Positions 35,583-48,900 of a DNA stretch of 64,000 bases are shown piece after piece. The translations under genes were made by a program, and so were the position numbers. Under the pieces are notes generated by a model. It searched no databases, was not told the DNA's origin, and worked only from the letters and a program-made list of their open reading frames with translations. The stretch lies in NCBI RefSeq assembly GCF_032854445.1, contig NC_088300.1, positions 51,019,682-51,083,681 on the forward strand, in the 5' to 3' direction. How positions within the stretch are numbered: the first letter of the stretch is position 1; each line of letters begins with the position of its first letter. This DNA comes from Liolophura sinensis (taxonomy: Eukaryota > Mollusca > Polyplacophora > Chitonida > Chitonidae).

Positions 35583-36042
35583 TAGTTTCATCCATGAAAG
35601 TAATAAATAAAGAATACGGTATTCACGATTCAACCGCAAAATGACGTAGTAAGATATGAACTAGAAGAGCGACTGCTACGTGTGGGAAGGAAGTGGAAAC
35701 CCGCGCAATGTCTTTAGAGGGATATGTATATGACTGTGTCACGATGAATGTTGTGAATTTTGAAGATGGGCTGTAAGACTAACCCTGTATCAGTAATTGA
35801 ATCATTCCTCCAGCATTAAACTGTTCTTGACAATTAATTTATTCAGAAATTCAACCCACTGCGCCATTGCTCAAGAATGTCATTTGTATGAATTCTTTAT
35901 TAAAATAAACTGTGTATAAGCGTCAGTGGAAGGAAACACAATTTCTACTATTATACAGCCATTTATTTATTTTAAATATCAGAATACAGCTGAAAATTGG
36001 CTGAGGCCATTCCAGGGTTTGAGCCAGCGAATTAAGAGTCAG

Positions 36043-36178
36043 GGGCCACTTTCACAAAGCGGCGTACTACATTTTCTATCGTACATTTGTCGTACGATAT
36101 TTTGTACGTCCCTATTAACGTACCATTGTCATATATGTGCTATATGGTACAAGTACGACATCTTTGTGAAGGTGGCTG
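36043..36178. mobile_element. Short fold-back (MITE-like) element
   Basis: GGCCACTTTCACAAAG on the left is answered by CTTTGTGAAGGTGGC on the right, with further inner pairing (GTACCAT with ATGGTAC). The ~136-bp stretch would fold into an imperfect hairpin. Target duplications are not clear. Confidence 0.55.
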
Positions 36179-36649
36179 CAGGAACCTAATTTTCAGCGCA
36201 ACATGTCAACCGTCTAGACCATGCGACCAACAGGCCTCCCACAATACACATAGGAGTTAGCTGATCGATAGACTTAGAACACGCATTACCCCTCAAGACA
36301 AAACGTGCGCAACTTAGCTGTTATGGCAACTTATCATTTCAGTACCAGTTTCATGACAGTCATGTTTGCAATGTTAAGCATCCTCTGGAAAGTGGTCCCT
36401 GATAGTCAGAAACGACATTGCACCAGTTAGATAACGTTAATCACAGTAATCTCGCACGGACTGGCGAGAGTTCGGCTATTTCCTGTGGGTGTGCAAGATA
36501 TCAAGTAGTTCTTTAAAACTTACTTTCGCTTGACCTACAACACTCCAGATTGAACAAAAACTGAGCCAAAACTATGAATAAACATATATAGAAATCTTTA
36601 TTTACAAACCAGACGACCTTCTTTTCAGCTGTAATATGCTGAGTATTCA

Positions 36650-36940
36650 AACAGTTTTTCACGGTATATCTCACATGAACGTTCAGTATTAGGTGCACCA
36701 TAAACACCAGGTTTAGGCTACAAACAGTATATCAGGGTATTTTTCGCACAAACATTCCCATCAGGTGCACGGTAAACACCAATTTTAGGTTACAAACAGT
36801 ATATCAGGGTATTTTTCACACAAACGTTTCCATCAGGTGCATAATGAACACCTGTTTTTTGGGCTACAGACAGTATATCATGGTATTTTTTTAAACAAAC
36901 ATTCCCATCAGGTGCATCATAAACACCTACTTCAAGGGTA
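36650..36940. repeat. ~73-bp tandem repeat, about four copies
   Basis: CATCAGGTGCA, then AAACACC, CTACAAACAGTATATCA and GGTATTTTTC, recur at intervals of 70 to 76 bp. The last copy is diverged. No function is visible. Confidence 0.8.
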
Positions 36941-39900
36941 CAACCATAAACACCTATGATGAGGATCCCAGTATTTCAGTGTATTTTTCAAAAGGACATT
37001 CCCTTCAATTTGCACACATTCCTTAAACACACACGAAATGAACCTACATGTATTTCAGTGTTTCCTTTAGGATTTAGAAATTGTCTTTATCCACCAAAAG
37101 TATTGGACACAAAATCTGCTTCATTAAGCAAGTGAGGCCCAACCTTGAAAATTCAGAGGTTTTTAAAACAAGGGGTGAAATGGAAAAGATTCAGGCAAGC
37201 TGGTTGGGAGACCAATTGCATGCTGAACTCATTCTAATTTAAAATGCTCATGTGAGAAGTCAAGCAACTCATTCTGGGGAACATCCCACATTATACTCTT
37301 GCATTACATACATAAAAAAATATTACACACATGGTTTCCTGCCTTACACTATTGAGATACATTTCTTATACAAAGTAAACACAGCAGCTGACAAAACGTC
37401 CATTGTCACATCCTATGGCATATGTATATCTGTGCATTGACGTCCTACAATGGTACATATGTAATACAATATTTTATTAATCATGAATGCACTGAATATA
37501 ATTTGAAAGGTTACTCAATGGATATTGAAACCACCTTTGTCAAAACAACTACAGTGAGTGCGCCCCGTTAATTGTTAAGTACATGTATACAACATAACAC
37601 ACAGTATAACATAAAAACTGATAGCTCAAAAAACAGAATTAAATTCCAAGGTTGTGCACTTTAAAATGAGTTATACTGACCATGCTGAACAGATTTTTAT
37701 GAATCAAATTTAAATGATCATAAACCTTCAGCTCCCATTTATCAACAACAGAATGTCAGTATTCCACAAAATTTGTTCCAAATCCACATCAAGACATTGA
37801 AAATTGCATGGTATTTATTAAGAGAAGTATTTTTTATCTGCACTTCATTTTTTTTCTGCACTCCAAATAATTTGGAGTTCTGTTTGAGAACTATTGTCTT
37901 GGTTCCACGAGATCTGTTTCACAGGCGAGAGTGCAATCAAACACCACAGCCAAACATTTTATCCTGGCAAGTTTTGTTGTGTTCTGGTACAGAAAACACC
38001 ATGTTTGAGTATGCGAGTCAAACCTTAACAAAAAACATTTGCGATTTGAGTATTTTCTTTTTCTTTTGAAAAGAGAGAAAATTAGTAAAATAAATGGAGA
38101 AAACCTATACTGCTCCATACTGGAAAACCTAATCTGGAATTCCTTTAAAAGAAAAAAAAAAAAAAATAATAATGAAACATAAAAATGTGCCAAAAGTCTA
38201 CCCCATCTACTTTTATTTTAACCATAGAGCTATCAGTTTGCATTCTGTAGCACTTCGGAATGTTAATCTGGCAAAAATCTGTTTCACTATACAAGTCTAT
38301 ATACATCCTTATGAGCTTTTCCCAGGAACTCTGCTTCTTATTAGTACATTATACACACATTACCAGAGCAAGAGTGTATAAAGATCTCAAATTTCTCACT
38401 TTCCACCAGTTGCAATAAAGGGAGACAAGTCAGGTATGGAATGCAGCTAATCAGGCTGTGTTTGTGGAAGCCCAGCACTTAGCACAAAAGTTCCATTGTC
38501 AACACAAAGGATTACAAATAGCATAGCAGCCATACGAGATATACCAAATTAAAAAATAAATACATTTTTGTGCATCACAGGCCTGTTATATGTTAATACA
38601 AACAGGCAGTATGTTCACTTTCATATCACTATATCAACTGATAAAGTGGGGCAAGACAAACAACAAAAGATTTGCTGACCAGAACAAACAAATATCAAAA
38701 AAAGCCAAATACAAGCCATATGGCAACTGTGTAAATATAATAGACAAAATATCAAATCAGTAAAACTGAGGAGTACAGTTAGGTGAGTATATTGGGCAAT
38801 ACACAATAGAAGAGCATAAATATGCTAACCACAATGCCAATAACATGCAGGAATTCTGGATGAAGATACGAGTGCTAAAGCAAACAGAAAATTGATTTCA
38901 GATGAGTCTAAAATTCACATTCAATTCATAAAGTGCATGAATTCCTTTTGCAACTGGGATAACTCTTTCCAGACATAATGATTTAATGATTCAACAATAT
39001 CAGCTGAAGCCTATGCTAGGACAGTTATATTTTAAGAAGGATCAGACACACGGTAGTTTGAAGCATTAGCTTATAGAGGGTGTTAGCAGAAATCATAAAT
39101 GCATGAAAACTACAAAATATTAAGGTACATCAAAGCTAACTGAAGAACAAAAACATAAAAACCACAGGTAAACATAAGCCAACACCAGAGAATGGAATAC
39201 ATCAATGTACATGTATTATGCTGGTTTAAACTTTCTATATCTAAATCTATACCCAGGTTACACTAACTGTACAATGGATAGGAAGGGTTGGTATTCATGG
39301 TTTATACATGCATAGACAGTTTGGCAGTAATATTGTGAAGAGGGTAGTGTGATAAGGGAGAAAAACAAGTCTCAATCACTCCATATTAAAACACACAATA
39401 TTCAGCAGATTTCACCAGAAAAAAATACACCAAATTGTCTCTCCATGGAAAATGTACAAGTTGCGTTTTCTTCAATTTCAATTATTAAAAGTCTAAATAG
39501 GTATGGAAGTCACTGTATCCTATCTTTGGAAGGCATTAGGTGTCCATGTATATATATATATATATATACGTATATTGATTAAAATGTTTTGGAAAAATTT
39601 CTTGACATGGGGGAAACTAGTTTGGAAAAGGAAATCAGTTTGGTTCATTATGTTTTATACATATTTGGTGAGAATAATGCTGTTAATAACCCAAAGCTAG
39701 CTTACAACATTCTGACAATACATTACTAACATGTGCCATGTAGCAAGTTTTCTTATTAGTTGATTTTCATGAAACTCTTCCCCAGTATTTAAGGTAAAGT
39801 CACTTGTCACATCGAAAAAAAAAATGAGCTGGTATTTCACTCAACTGTGAAGAAAACTTACTAGTACAATGCTTGAAAAATATACAAAACTGTTTGTGAA

Positions 39901-40737
39901 AAACTTTGGTCTAATGCATGTATAATGTATGTCCGCATGTATAATGTATGTATAACCTAGATTGTCATGTTGTATTCAGCCCAAGGCAATAGCCTACATT
40001 TATATCAGAAAAGAATACTGACATCCAATATATTAGTGTGTTCACAGACATGGGTATATATTATTGACAAATTTCTCCAAGTTTACATACCCTCACAATA
40101 ACATATACAATATCCCTGAATAAAATCATCATAAACCACAGAGAGAAAAGCTCCAAATACACGCAGCACATTCTTCCTACTCCTTGCCAAACAGTGGCCA
40201 ATTCCCTGAAAACCATTTCTGATTTAAGTCCAAATTTGAAATACGATCTTAAAGCTTATTTTTGGGCTTTGGAAAGTGAAATTTTGTCCCCCTCATGAAC
40301 GTTATCTCAACAGGTTTAAATATTAAAAACTAAGCACCACGAAGAGTTTTTAAATTCCGACACAAGTCAGAAACAGCTCTGTGGAATCCTGCCCAGGTCC
40401 CAGATGCATTGAGATCCCATTGTTTTGGATTGTTTTCTACTGTGTTCAACTAAAAAGTTGGTCACAAACAGTTTCTATATATGTATATACATATATATAT
40501 ATATATACATTATCCATAAAGACAATGATTTCACACAAAGAGAAAGGAGCAGAGCCATAATCCTGACATCTAAGGGTAATGATAAACATTATGGGCAGAA
40601 TGAACAAGACACAACAGCCACTCTTCACAAGTGCACATCAAACAGCTGATTGTTGCAGGTTAGCTCATGGCCGCGTCCGACAGACAAAACAACTGGTTAT
40701 TATTTCATATCCTTACACCTTGGGCAGTCACACATAC

Positions 40738-40741
<4 letters not shown>

Positions 40742-40785
<44 letters not shown>
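40742..40785. repeat. (AT)n microsatellite, ~22 units
   Basis: An uninterrupted alternating A/T run of about 44 bp. Shorter runs lie at 39549-39568 and 40476-40508. Confidence 0.97.
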
Positions 40786-40789
<4 letters not shown>

Positions 40790-42281
40790 CAATCGATCCC
40801 TCATCCAACATACCTATTGGAACTGTCAATCAGGAACATACAAATGGCCAATCATACGCAGTATTGCTGCAAATAGATTAACCAGATGTCCCACGCATCG
40901 GTTACAATGTTCAATCTTTCTGTGAATGGACCGGAATGGAATGGAAAGTAACACTGTCATGAGAAGGGGTGGTGGGACATCGGATGTGTTGGAGGGTTGG
41001 CATAAGATGTGGGGTCTGAATGGTCTATGTGCTTGGGGGACCATAGATACTCAGCAGCCAGTTTGTAGTCTAATACCCTGTATTTATTATGGCTGGAAGG
41101 TGGACATATGATGACTGTCTGAATGCCATTCCATGTAACAGCCATAACTGGGTTCAATATGTCTAAGTGTAGGGTGTTCCATGCCTGACAATACTGCTTC
41201 GGACAAACAGATGACTTGTTCAGTTTACTGCCTCAGCAGGAAGAATAAATGTCGGGTTTGGATAAAGATCAGTATATTATTGATATTATTATCAGATTAT
41301 TGATCGCTGGTATGAATTTGGTTTGGAAACATCTGTACTGCATGTGACAAGGAAGATGGATGATGCCCAACCCTGTATGAAGCCTGCAACATGACCTTTG
41401 ACATGACACCATTTGGCACAGGTAAAATAGCAAGCAAGCAAACATTTCCCAAACTGATAATAAATCACTGCAAAATACAACATGCTCCTGAACTCTTGAT
41501 CAGATAAGCCACATATGACAATGAACAAGTTGCTTTTAACATACTGCATGCTCTGCTTTTCACAAATATTGTAAATTTAGTGTAGAATTATAATTGTAGA
41601 CAAGATGATCAGGCTAAGTGTCATCAAAGTACCGTATTACATGTGTCCAATGTTATGTTTTAAAGGATAAAGGATTACTTTTACTTTCTGCTTGTGCTAT
41701 TCTTTACAGTACAGGTCCAGAATGAACTCATGCACCCTAGATTCAGTAGAAAAGGCATGGAGATGACAGAATAAGTACACCAGTACCCAAAGCAGGAAAA
41801 TGACAAAGAGCCATATTAGGAAGTAACAACATTCAGACGAGCACTTCACACACACACATATTCATGCATCAATATGATAAACAGTTGTCACAGTTGGACA
41901 TATCACGTATATATCAGTTTATATGTAGATCCGTTGGTAGAATAAATATAGATGTACAATGTATAAGGCCGTGTTAACTGACGTAATACTTAGGACGAGA
42001 AAGAACTCCAGGGGTTGTTCTTAAACAACTCTGGCTTCAACCTAAACAGGCCACATACACCGTTGGAAAACTCCAGGAAACCTAACAGACTGAGGCTAGA
42101 CATGGTATCTGACACTGTGGGGTGTCACTGTGTCATCTGTCTTGGCCTCATAGTGTGTCATGTTGTCTGACACTCTGAGGTCTGACATAGTGATATCTCA
42201 TACACTATTTTACCAGTTACATGTAAGTTTTTACACCACAACGCCTACCATTAGGCCTGAGATTCGACAATTAAAAATCTG

Positions 42282-42880
42282 ACCCTGTAAGGTCTGACAG
42301 TTTGGGATGGGCAGTATTAAGCCCAACACTGAGGTCTGACAATGGTAGGCCCAACACTGTGAGGTCTGACAATGGTAGGCCCAACACTGTGAGGTCTGAC
42401 AATTTTCCGTCTGATACTGTGATGTCCGACAATGGTAGCCCCGACACTGTCAGGTCTGACAATATTACATGTAGACTTGACACTGTCAGGTCTGACAATG
42501 CTACAAGTATGTCTGATACTGTGAGGACTGACAATGTTACAAGTAGGCTTGACACTGTGAGGTCTGACAGGTTACATGTGGGCTTGACATTGTGAGGTCT
42601 GACAATGTTACATCTACGTATGACACCGTGAGGACTGACAATGTTACATGTAGGCTTGACACTGAGGTCTAACAATGGTAGGCCTCATGGTGTCAGGCCT
42701 AACAATCGTCAGACTTCACAGAATGAGGTCTGACAATTTTAGGCCTGACACAGTGAGGTCTGACAAAAGTAGGCCAGACTCTGCAGCGTCTGATAATTTT
42801 AGGCAACATGCAATGAGGTCACATAAAATTAGGTCCTAACACTGTGAGATCTGACAATGTTAGATCTCACTGTGCGAGGT
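42282..42880 (-). repeat. ~30-bp minisatellite just downstream of the second tetraspanin stop
   Basis: Units built from GAGGTCTGACAATG, then TAGGC and a variant ACACTGT, repeat about 18 times. Unit length is 30 bp in the regular part (near 42340-42420) and 33-40 bp elsewhere. It begins about 80 bp past the stop codon at 42963, so it is probably transcribed in the 3' UTR. Confidence 0.85.
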
Positions 42881-42962
42881 TAGGCTGTGTAAGCGGTGAA
42901 ACGAAAGAATCGCAGACGTGGTGAGGTGGTGATGATGGGTGGGCGGCTGAGGATGGGGAGGG

Positions 42963-45900
42963 TTACACGCGACGACTGTACTCCCACTGGGCCTTCTGAT
43001 CCAGCACCTGACCCTCCAGAACACGAGCTAGGAATATTCCCACCAGCTGTAAATACACAGGATATAACATTCATCACTTGACAGTCACAGAGACAAGTCA
43101 TATATAGTGAAACGTAAGTGATTTTCGGTGACCCTTATTGGAGCGCTTTGTTAGAAGAATGTGATCAGATTATACACAATTTGAAGCCTAAATTCTTTTA
43201 AGGTTGTCAACTAATAAAACTCCAGTGCGTCAGCGTTTGTAAATTCGTGCTTGTTTTTTTAATTGGTTTTTTGATGCAAATATTTTTTTTGCTTTATTTT
43301 CCATGTTTATTTATTAAAAATCCTTATCTTTTTCATTCAAATCTACAATAAAAAAAAATCCTACCAAGATAACCTAATTTTTTCTGATTAGTGGCTCTTC
43401 AGAGGTTAGTTATTCCCAACTAAGGACTTTTTAAGGATGGCCTACATGAAAACAGAAGCCATGTACACCACTGACCTGTGGCACTGCCACGCAGACTGCA
43501 ATTATCCCCACTATGTGTAGATTCTGTTCTGCCCACTTGATCACAGCGTCCACGCACCCATCCGTGTAGATCTCTTTGTTGGCTGTACTTATCTGTAAAT
43601 ATACACCCTCAAAAAGTGTTCAACTGAAAACAACAATCAAGGTTTGTATCATGATTCACAATGACTCAGGAGCCTCTTACAAATGCAATTGCTGTGATTT
43701 CAACCCCAGCTTATGGTGGCTTCCTCTCTATTCGTATGTGAGAAAGTCTGCCAGAATCCTGTGGGTTCCCCCAGGTTCTGCTTGGTTTCCTCCCACATTT
43801 AATGCTAGCTGATGTCATACAAGTGAAATATTCTTGAGTATGTAAAACACCAATGAAATAATCAACTCAATCAAATATTCAAAAAATGCGTATGTATCAT
43901 GAGCATTCATACTTTAGGTATAGAACCCCTTTATCTGCATACATAACATGTCTAGTTCTTTGTACAGGACAAAATACAAGCAAGCTAACAAAGGGAAGTA
44001 ATCCTTGTCACATGACGAAAACGGTGAATAACCCATTTTTTGTTTTTACTGACAAGAAATACAACTCACTAATTTCTGCAGCATGTCAGCTCCACACAGC
44101 AAATTTGGCAAACCAATCTGAAAATGGGAGAGCAGAAGATATAGGTACTCAACTTCACAATTTTAGGACAGCGAATCCAGTAGTATTGTAGTATAATCAA
44201 GTCAGTTTCTACATGTGAAATGTAATACTGAATGGGGTGTTTATTCTAAAATAAAACCTCACTACAGCTGTAATTCATCCATTAAATATGATGAAATAAA
44301 ACCTCTACAACCAAAATGATTTTGTCAGAGATTCCACTTCTTGTAGACAATGCAAACAACAACAAGGGATCATCTTCTTATATCACTGCTTGCCTTTTTT
44401 GTCAACCTATTTAAAACTTGACCTTCTAACATGCTGGAATCAGCTTCCAAATAAGTCAGTCCAAAGACATCCTATAATGCAGAGAGTTTAATAAAAGACT
44501 GTCATTATGCAATCAATCCACATCAAAGGAAAACTGCATAACATATGTAACACTTAGGGTTTTGCTTTATTTTTTAGCAAAATAATTCACATTATTAGTG
44601 ACGGTTTTATTGTGTCAGTCTTGCTCTAATAGCAGACGCGTCAGCAGCAATTTGAAAGTGGTACAGCCATTGGTAAATTATCTCAGCACAAAAGGCAAGG
44701 TTGCAGGGTTCGCCTAGGGTTCAGAGGTCGCCTAGGGTTCAGGGGCTGCCTAGGTCACGGAAGCTTTGGGATGTTAGACAGCTGAAGTAGGTCTGAAATC
44801 CTGTTATGGGGTTTTTATTTTTCACATACATCCATTGCAGTTTTTAGACTTTGGAGATAAATATATTACTATACATGTGCTGCATGTTTGCATGTAAGCC
44901 AGCCCTGTTCGCAATGCATCATGGGTAAGTCACAACAGCCCCGATGGCATTCCCCCATACCATCAGGATATACATGCAATAAAAATCCATGGCCAATATG
45001 CAAAAAATTACTATTAACACATGTACCTTAAGTCATTACTCTTATTAGGCCAAATTCAACCGTTAAAGAAAAATATCGTGGTTTCCAGTTTATATTCAGG
45101 TCTAGACCTTACATGCCTGAAAGGAAGAGACAGGCTTTAGGATGCCACACAGAAAAGATTTGGACTGAGGATCTTTTGAAAAGAAAACAATACACAACAC
45201 GGTTTATTCCTTCTACCTATTTAGACTAAAAAATCTTATCTTTATAGTCTCCTAACATTTTCTGTCACTTACATGCACTCTGTCCTCACTTGCGCTTAAA
45301 ACTGAACTGAGCCTAGGCAAACCACATGGGACACTAGAGTGTGGTGATTGCAAACCATGTGTCCAGCAACATGAAATGAACATACTTAGCCAGGTGCAGT
45401 GATCGCTAAGGCCTAACTTGATCGAGACTCTAGGCTGGTTTTCAGTACTAGATGCAATGTATATGATATCTAGTAGTGTGGGGTTCAAACCCAGCTGAAT
45501 ACTTTTCATTTTTGTCATGCATTTTCTCCATGCTGCCTGTTTTTGTAAATACTGTTACAATTTGCACATATAGTTTGAATCTGTTGAATTTTCCAATCTC
45601 TATGTACTTTGGCAGTTGAAGAAGGCTAAAGATATGTGTGTTAGGATGTGTTGGTAAACAAATGTTTTCCAGACCTTCATTTTACTGATCATGGCAAATT
45701 AGTTCAGTGCATTACTTTCATAGTGTTTTCTTATTTGACGTTCAATAGGACCTTGGTGCTTTGACACCGGTATCGCTTTGAGTAACATAATGGTTTTAAT
45801 TTTCTTCGCTTTTTGTTTTTACTGGGTTTTTTTTATGAAAAGATACCAGCTGTAGTGCTTTCAACGCCACTGCAGACCTTTGGCTCATAACCACATTTCC

Positions 45901-48900
45901 AAATTTTTTTTATAGCAATTCTCAACTACTTTCTAACATCCTGTGAAAACTGCTGAAATACATCTACTGGGATATTATAACCCTGTGTAGAAAAATAAGA
46001 TAAAACACTTGACTGCAGTCTTGAATATGTCACTCTGATTAAATTCAAAGTAATATTCTTCCACAGCAAAATGTAAACAGATATTGATGCAATGAAATCA
46101 AAAACACTCCGACAAAATATTCTAATATGGGAAAGAAAATTCCAGATTTACAAACAATTCTGGGATGAATAATCCAACTTTATACCCGAATTGAAATTTT
46201 TATCCCAGAACATGGTAATCTGGGATCGTTCTACTCTCCACATTACTCCATCAAGGGTTCAAATAAACTTACATTAAAGCTGTCAGGGTTCCTACAACAG
46301 GAATAAGGGACGTCACATTTGATAGAGTTGAAGCCGTTCTCTGCTGTGGAGTCAGCACTCGTACAGTTAAAATACATGTTTTTGTTCCAGTCTTTATATC
46401 CTGCTTCACTGGCTCCACAACACTGAAACTGAAGATGAGAAGGGAATGAATGAATGACTATGCCTTAACGCCACATTGGCAATATTTCTGATATATCATG
46501 GCGAGGTCAGCAGTTTAAAATATACTGTAATTCTACAAACTTTTCGCATGTGTGAAAGGTATTTGTTCAAGCATATTCTGAGGGTATTACTCTGGGTCAA
46601 CGGACAAAATAATACTATTTTTTGTGAGGCCCTGAAATTGGTCAACCCAACCAATAGTTTTGCTTCCAAAATTAAAGTAAAAGGGTGCAGACATGTTAAT
46701 CGATGGTGCTGAAGATTAAATACACAACTTATCTCAAGAAAGCAAATCTATACTTTTGACACAGCTCAACTTCTCTTTATCCGCCTTGGAAGCTTTGGTG
46801 AATGGAAAATATGACTTACAAACACAAAAAAACAAAAAAGTCTTATAGCCATTAAATTTTGGAGATGAGTAAAGACGAGTTTTACATTTTTGTGCATTTG
46901 TTTCTTTGAGGCTTAACTTCATCCTCAACATAATCCTAAGCATTTCACCATCATATTGTGCTTGGTCCCAAAGCAGTAATTGATCAATGTATCGAAAGTC
47001 CATCTTAGATATGACTTGGGTCTCCAGCTGAATACAAGATATGAAGCAGCTACAAGTTTTACACACAAAACTGAAGCTGCTGATAGAGAATGAAGTGTGT
47101 GTGCACCAACCTCTTCCTGAAACCAGTCCACAATGCCCTGCAGCTCTGGGTCATCGTGGTATTTTGTTATAACAGTGTCCTTCAGTTCATCGGTTAAGGC
47201 TGTAATGATCTGATCTTTGAAGGCAAACGCCATGACTGAGCCAGCTACCAACACCAGAAATATCACCACCAAGGCGATGTAATACTGAAGTAGAAACAAC
47301 CCAAATTCAGACAATACACACATTTACGCTATTAGTCATTTATTTATATGACTTAGATTTAGTGATTTTAAAGCACAGGCAAGATTAAAAAAAAACTTAT
47401 GTCTTAATTTAACTTTGTCTCTAAATTTGTATTAGGTTTTCTCTGGAAAATTTAATCCCCCCTGGACAAAAAGGCTGTCCACTTGAAAGTTTTGTGGCAC
47501 ACAAAGGCACAGTAAATAAACTGAAATTTCACTCACTGCTACATGTAAGTTGCGCTCAATTTGGCTTTATCTGAGAGTTCTATTGACCTTTAATAAAAGG
47601 TGCTTTTATGTTTGTTTGTCGGGTGGGATGACACCATACATAGCACAAAATGTAACATTTTCCTCCAAAAATGCACTTTTGGGGTAAACTTTTACGTCAT
47701 TATACTTTAAGTCACACATAGATACATGAATCTTGATTCACATATTAAACTTACAATTTTGAGCAGAATAACAGTTTCACGGAGGGCACCAATGCAGCCG
47801 CAGAAGCCTAGGAAAAAAATGATGATGCCGACAACAATGAAGATGATGGAGATGTCAAAGAGAAGGTCAGCCACCCCATTGATGTTCACTTCAGCATATT
47901 TTGTCTTTTCCACAAATGCCCACACTCCTAGCCCCACTGCCACCAGTCCTATGAGCTTTAACAAAACATAGAAAAGGACATACATGTAGAGAACTCAACA
48001 TTCAATATGTGCATGTGACAAGTAAAAGAGCATACAGCTTGGGAATTCGCTCAAGAAAGCCATTCTGATTTTTGGTGTTCAAACTGCATGCTCAATGTTT
48101 CACACCTGTCTTTAGACAGTTTACACGACTTCATACATGTATTGCTCACTTTTTTAAAATACACAATGCCTGAATGTAATATTAAAAATTTTATTTCGTT
48201 TTAATTAAAAAAGACCTTTTAATTTACCAAATTCAACAACGTTTAGTGAGCCCCAACATGACTGCTTTAGCAGTTATATTGCGAATATTATGTTTAACCA
48301 ATGGCCTTTCCCCACTAATACAGGTTATTGCTACCCAGAAAAAATCTTGAGTACAACTTTGGAGTCCAGATATGAACTGAATTCATGCACTTTTAGCCTA
48401 TTGTCGAAGATATGGTTTTATAAATGTTTGGTCTACACAAGACAACAACACATCATGATACATGTATACACCTGCATCTAAGTTAAGTATAAGCAGTGCT
48501 TGTACATGTACAGTTCACTGTAACCCCATTGTGTGTTGTCACACACCACTGCCCCCGACCACTCGTCTCCACTCTGTTATTACTGATATGTGTACACGGT
48601 ACATGACAGTAATACATATAGGTCGCTATCTGCTTGATGCACTATTCCACAAAGAACAGCCCTGTTCATATTTCTGATCAGGAACAGGATATGTGTAGTA
48701 CATGAACCTCTACTGATAAAGAGTTAATGTGTTACTAGAAGAATAAAGAACATACACTGGAACAAAATATAAAAACTAACCAGCAGTTAAAGTACTTATT
48801 ATTTTCTCTTTCACAGCAATTTAGGCACATTGCTAATGAAATATTTCATCATTCATTGTAAATGCTCTAAAGTGTCTACATGTAAAAAGATGCTAATTTT

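Larger units (their letters stand above)
35585..42962. other. Intergenic space and probable 3' UTR of the second tetraspanin
   Basis: No coding exon is supported. The stretch holds the fold-back element at 36043, four ~73-bp repeats at 36650-36940, AT dinucleotide runs at 39549-39568, 40476-40508 and 40742-40785, and a ~30-bp array at 42282-42880. A minus-strand AATAAA is complementary to 41083-41088 and could end the transcript of the gene whose stop is at 42963. Confidence 0.5.

Noticed and set aside
42880..43101. 73-codon frame extending the last exon of the second tetraspanin in another frame
   Set aside because: The conserved LVGIFLARVL frame, in phase with the previous exon, ends at the TAA at 42965-42963; the longer frame is a shadow.
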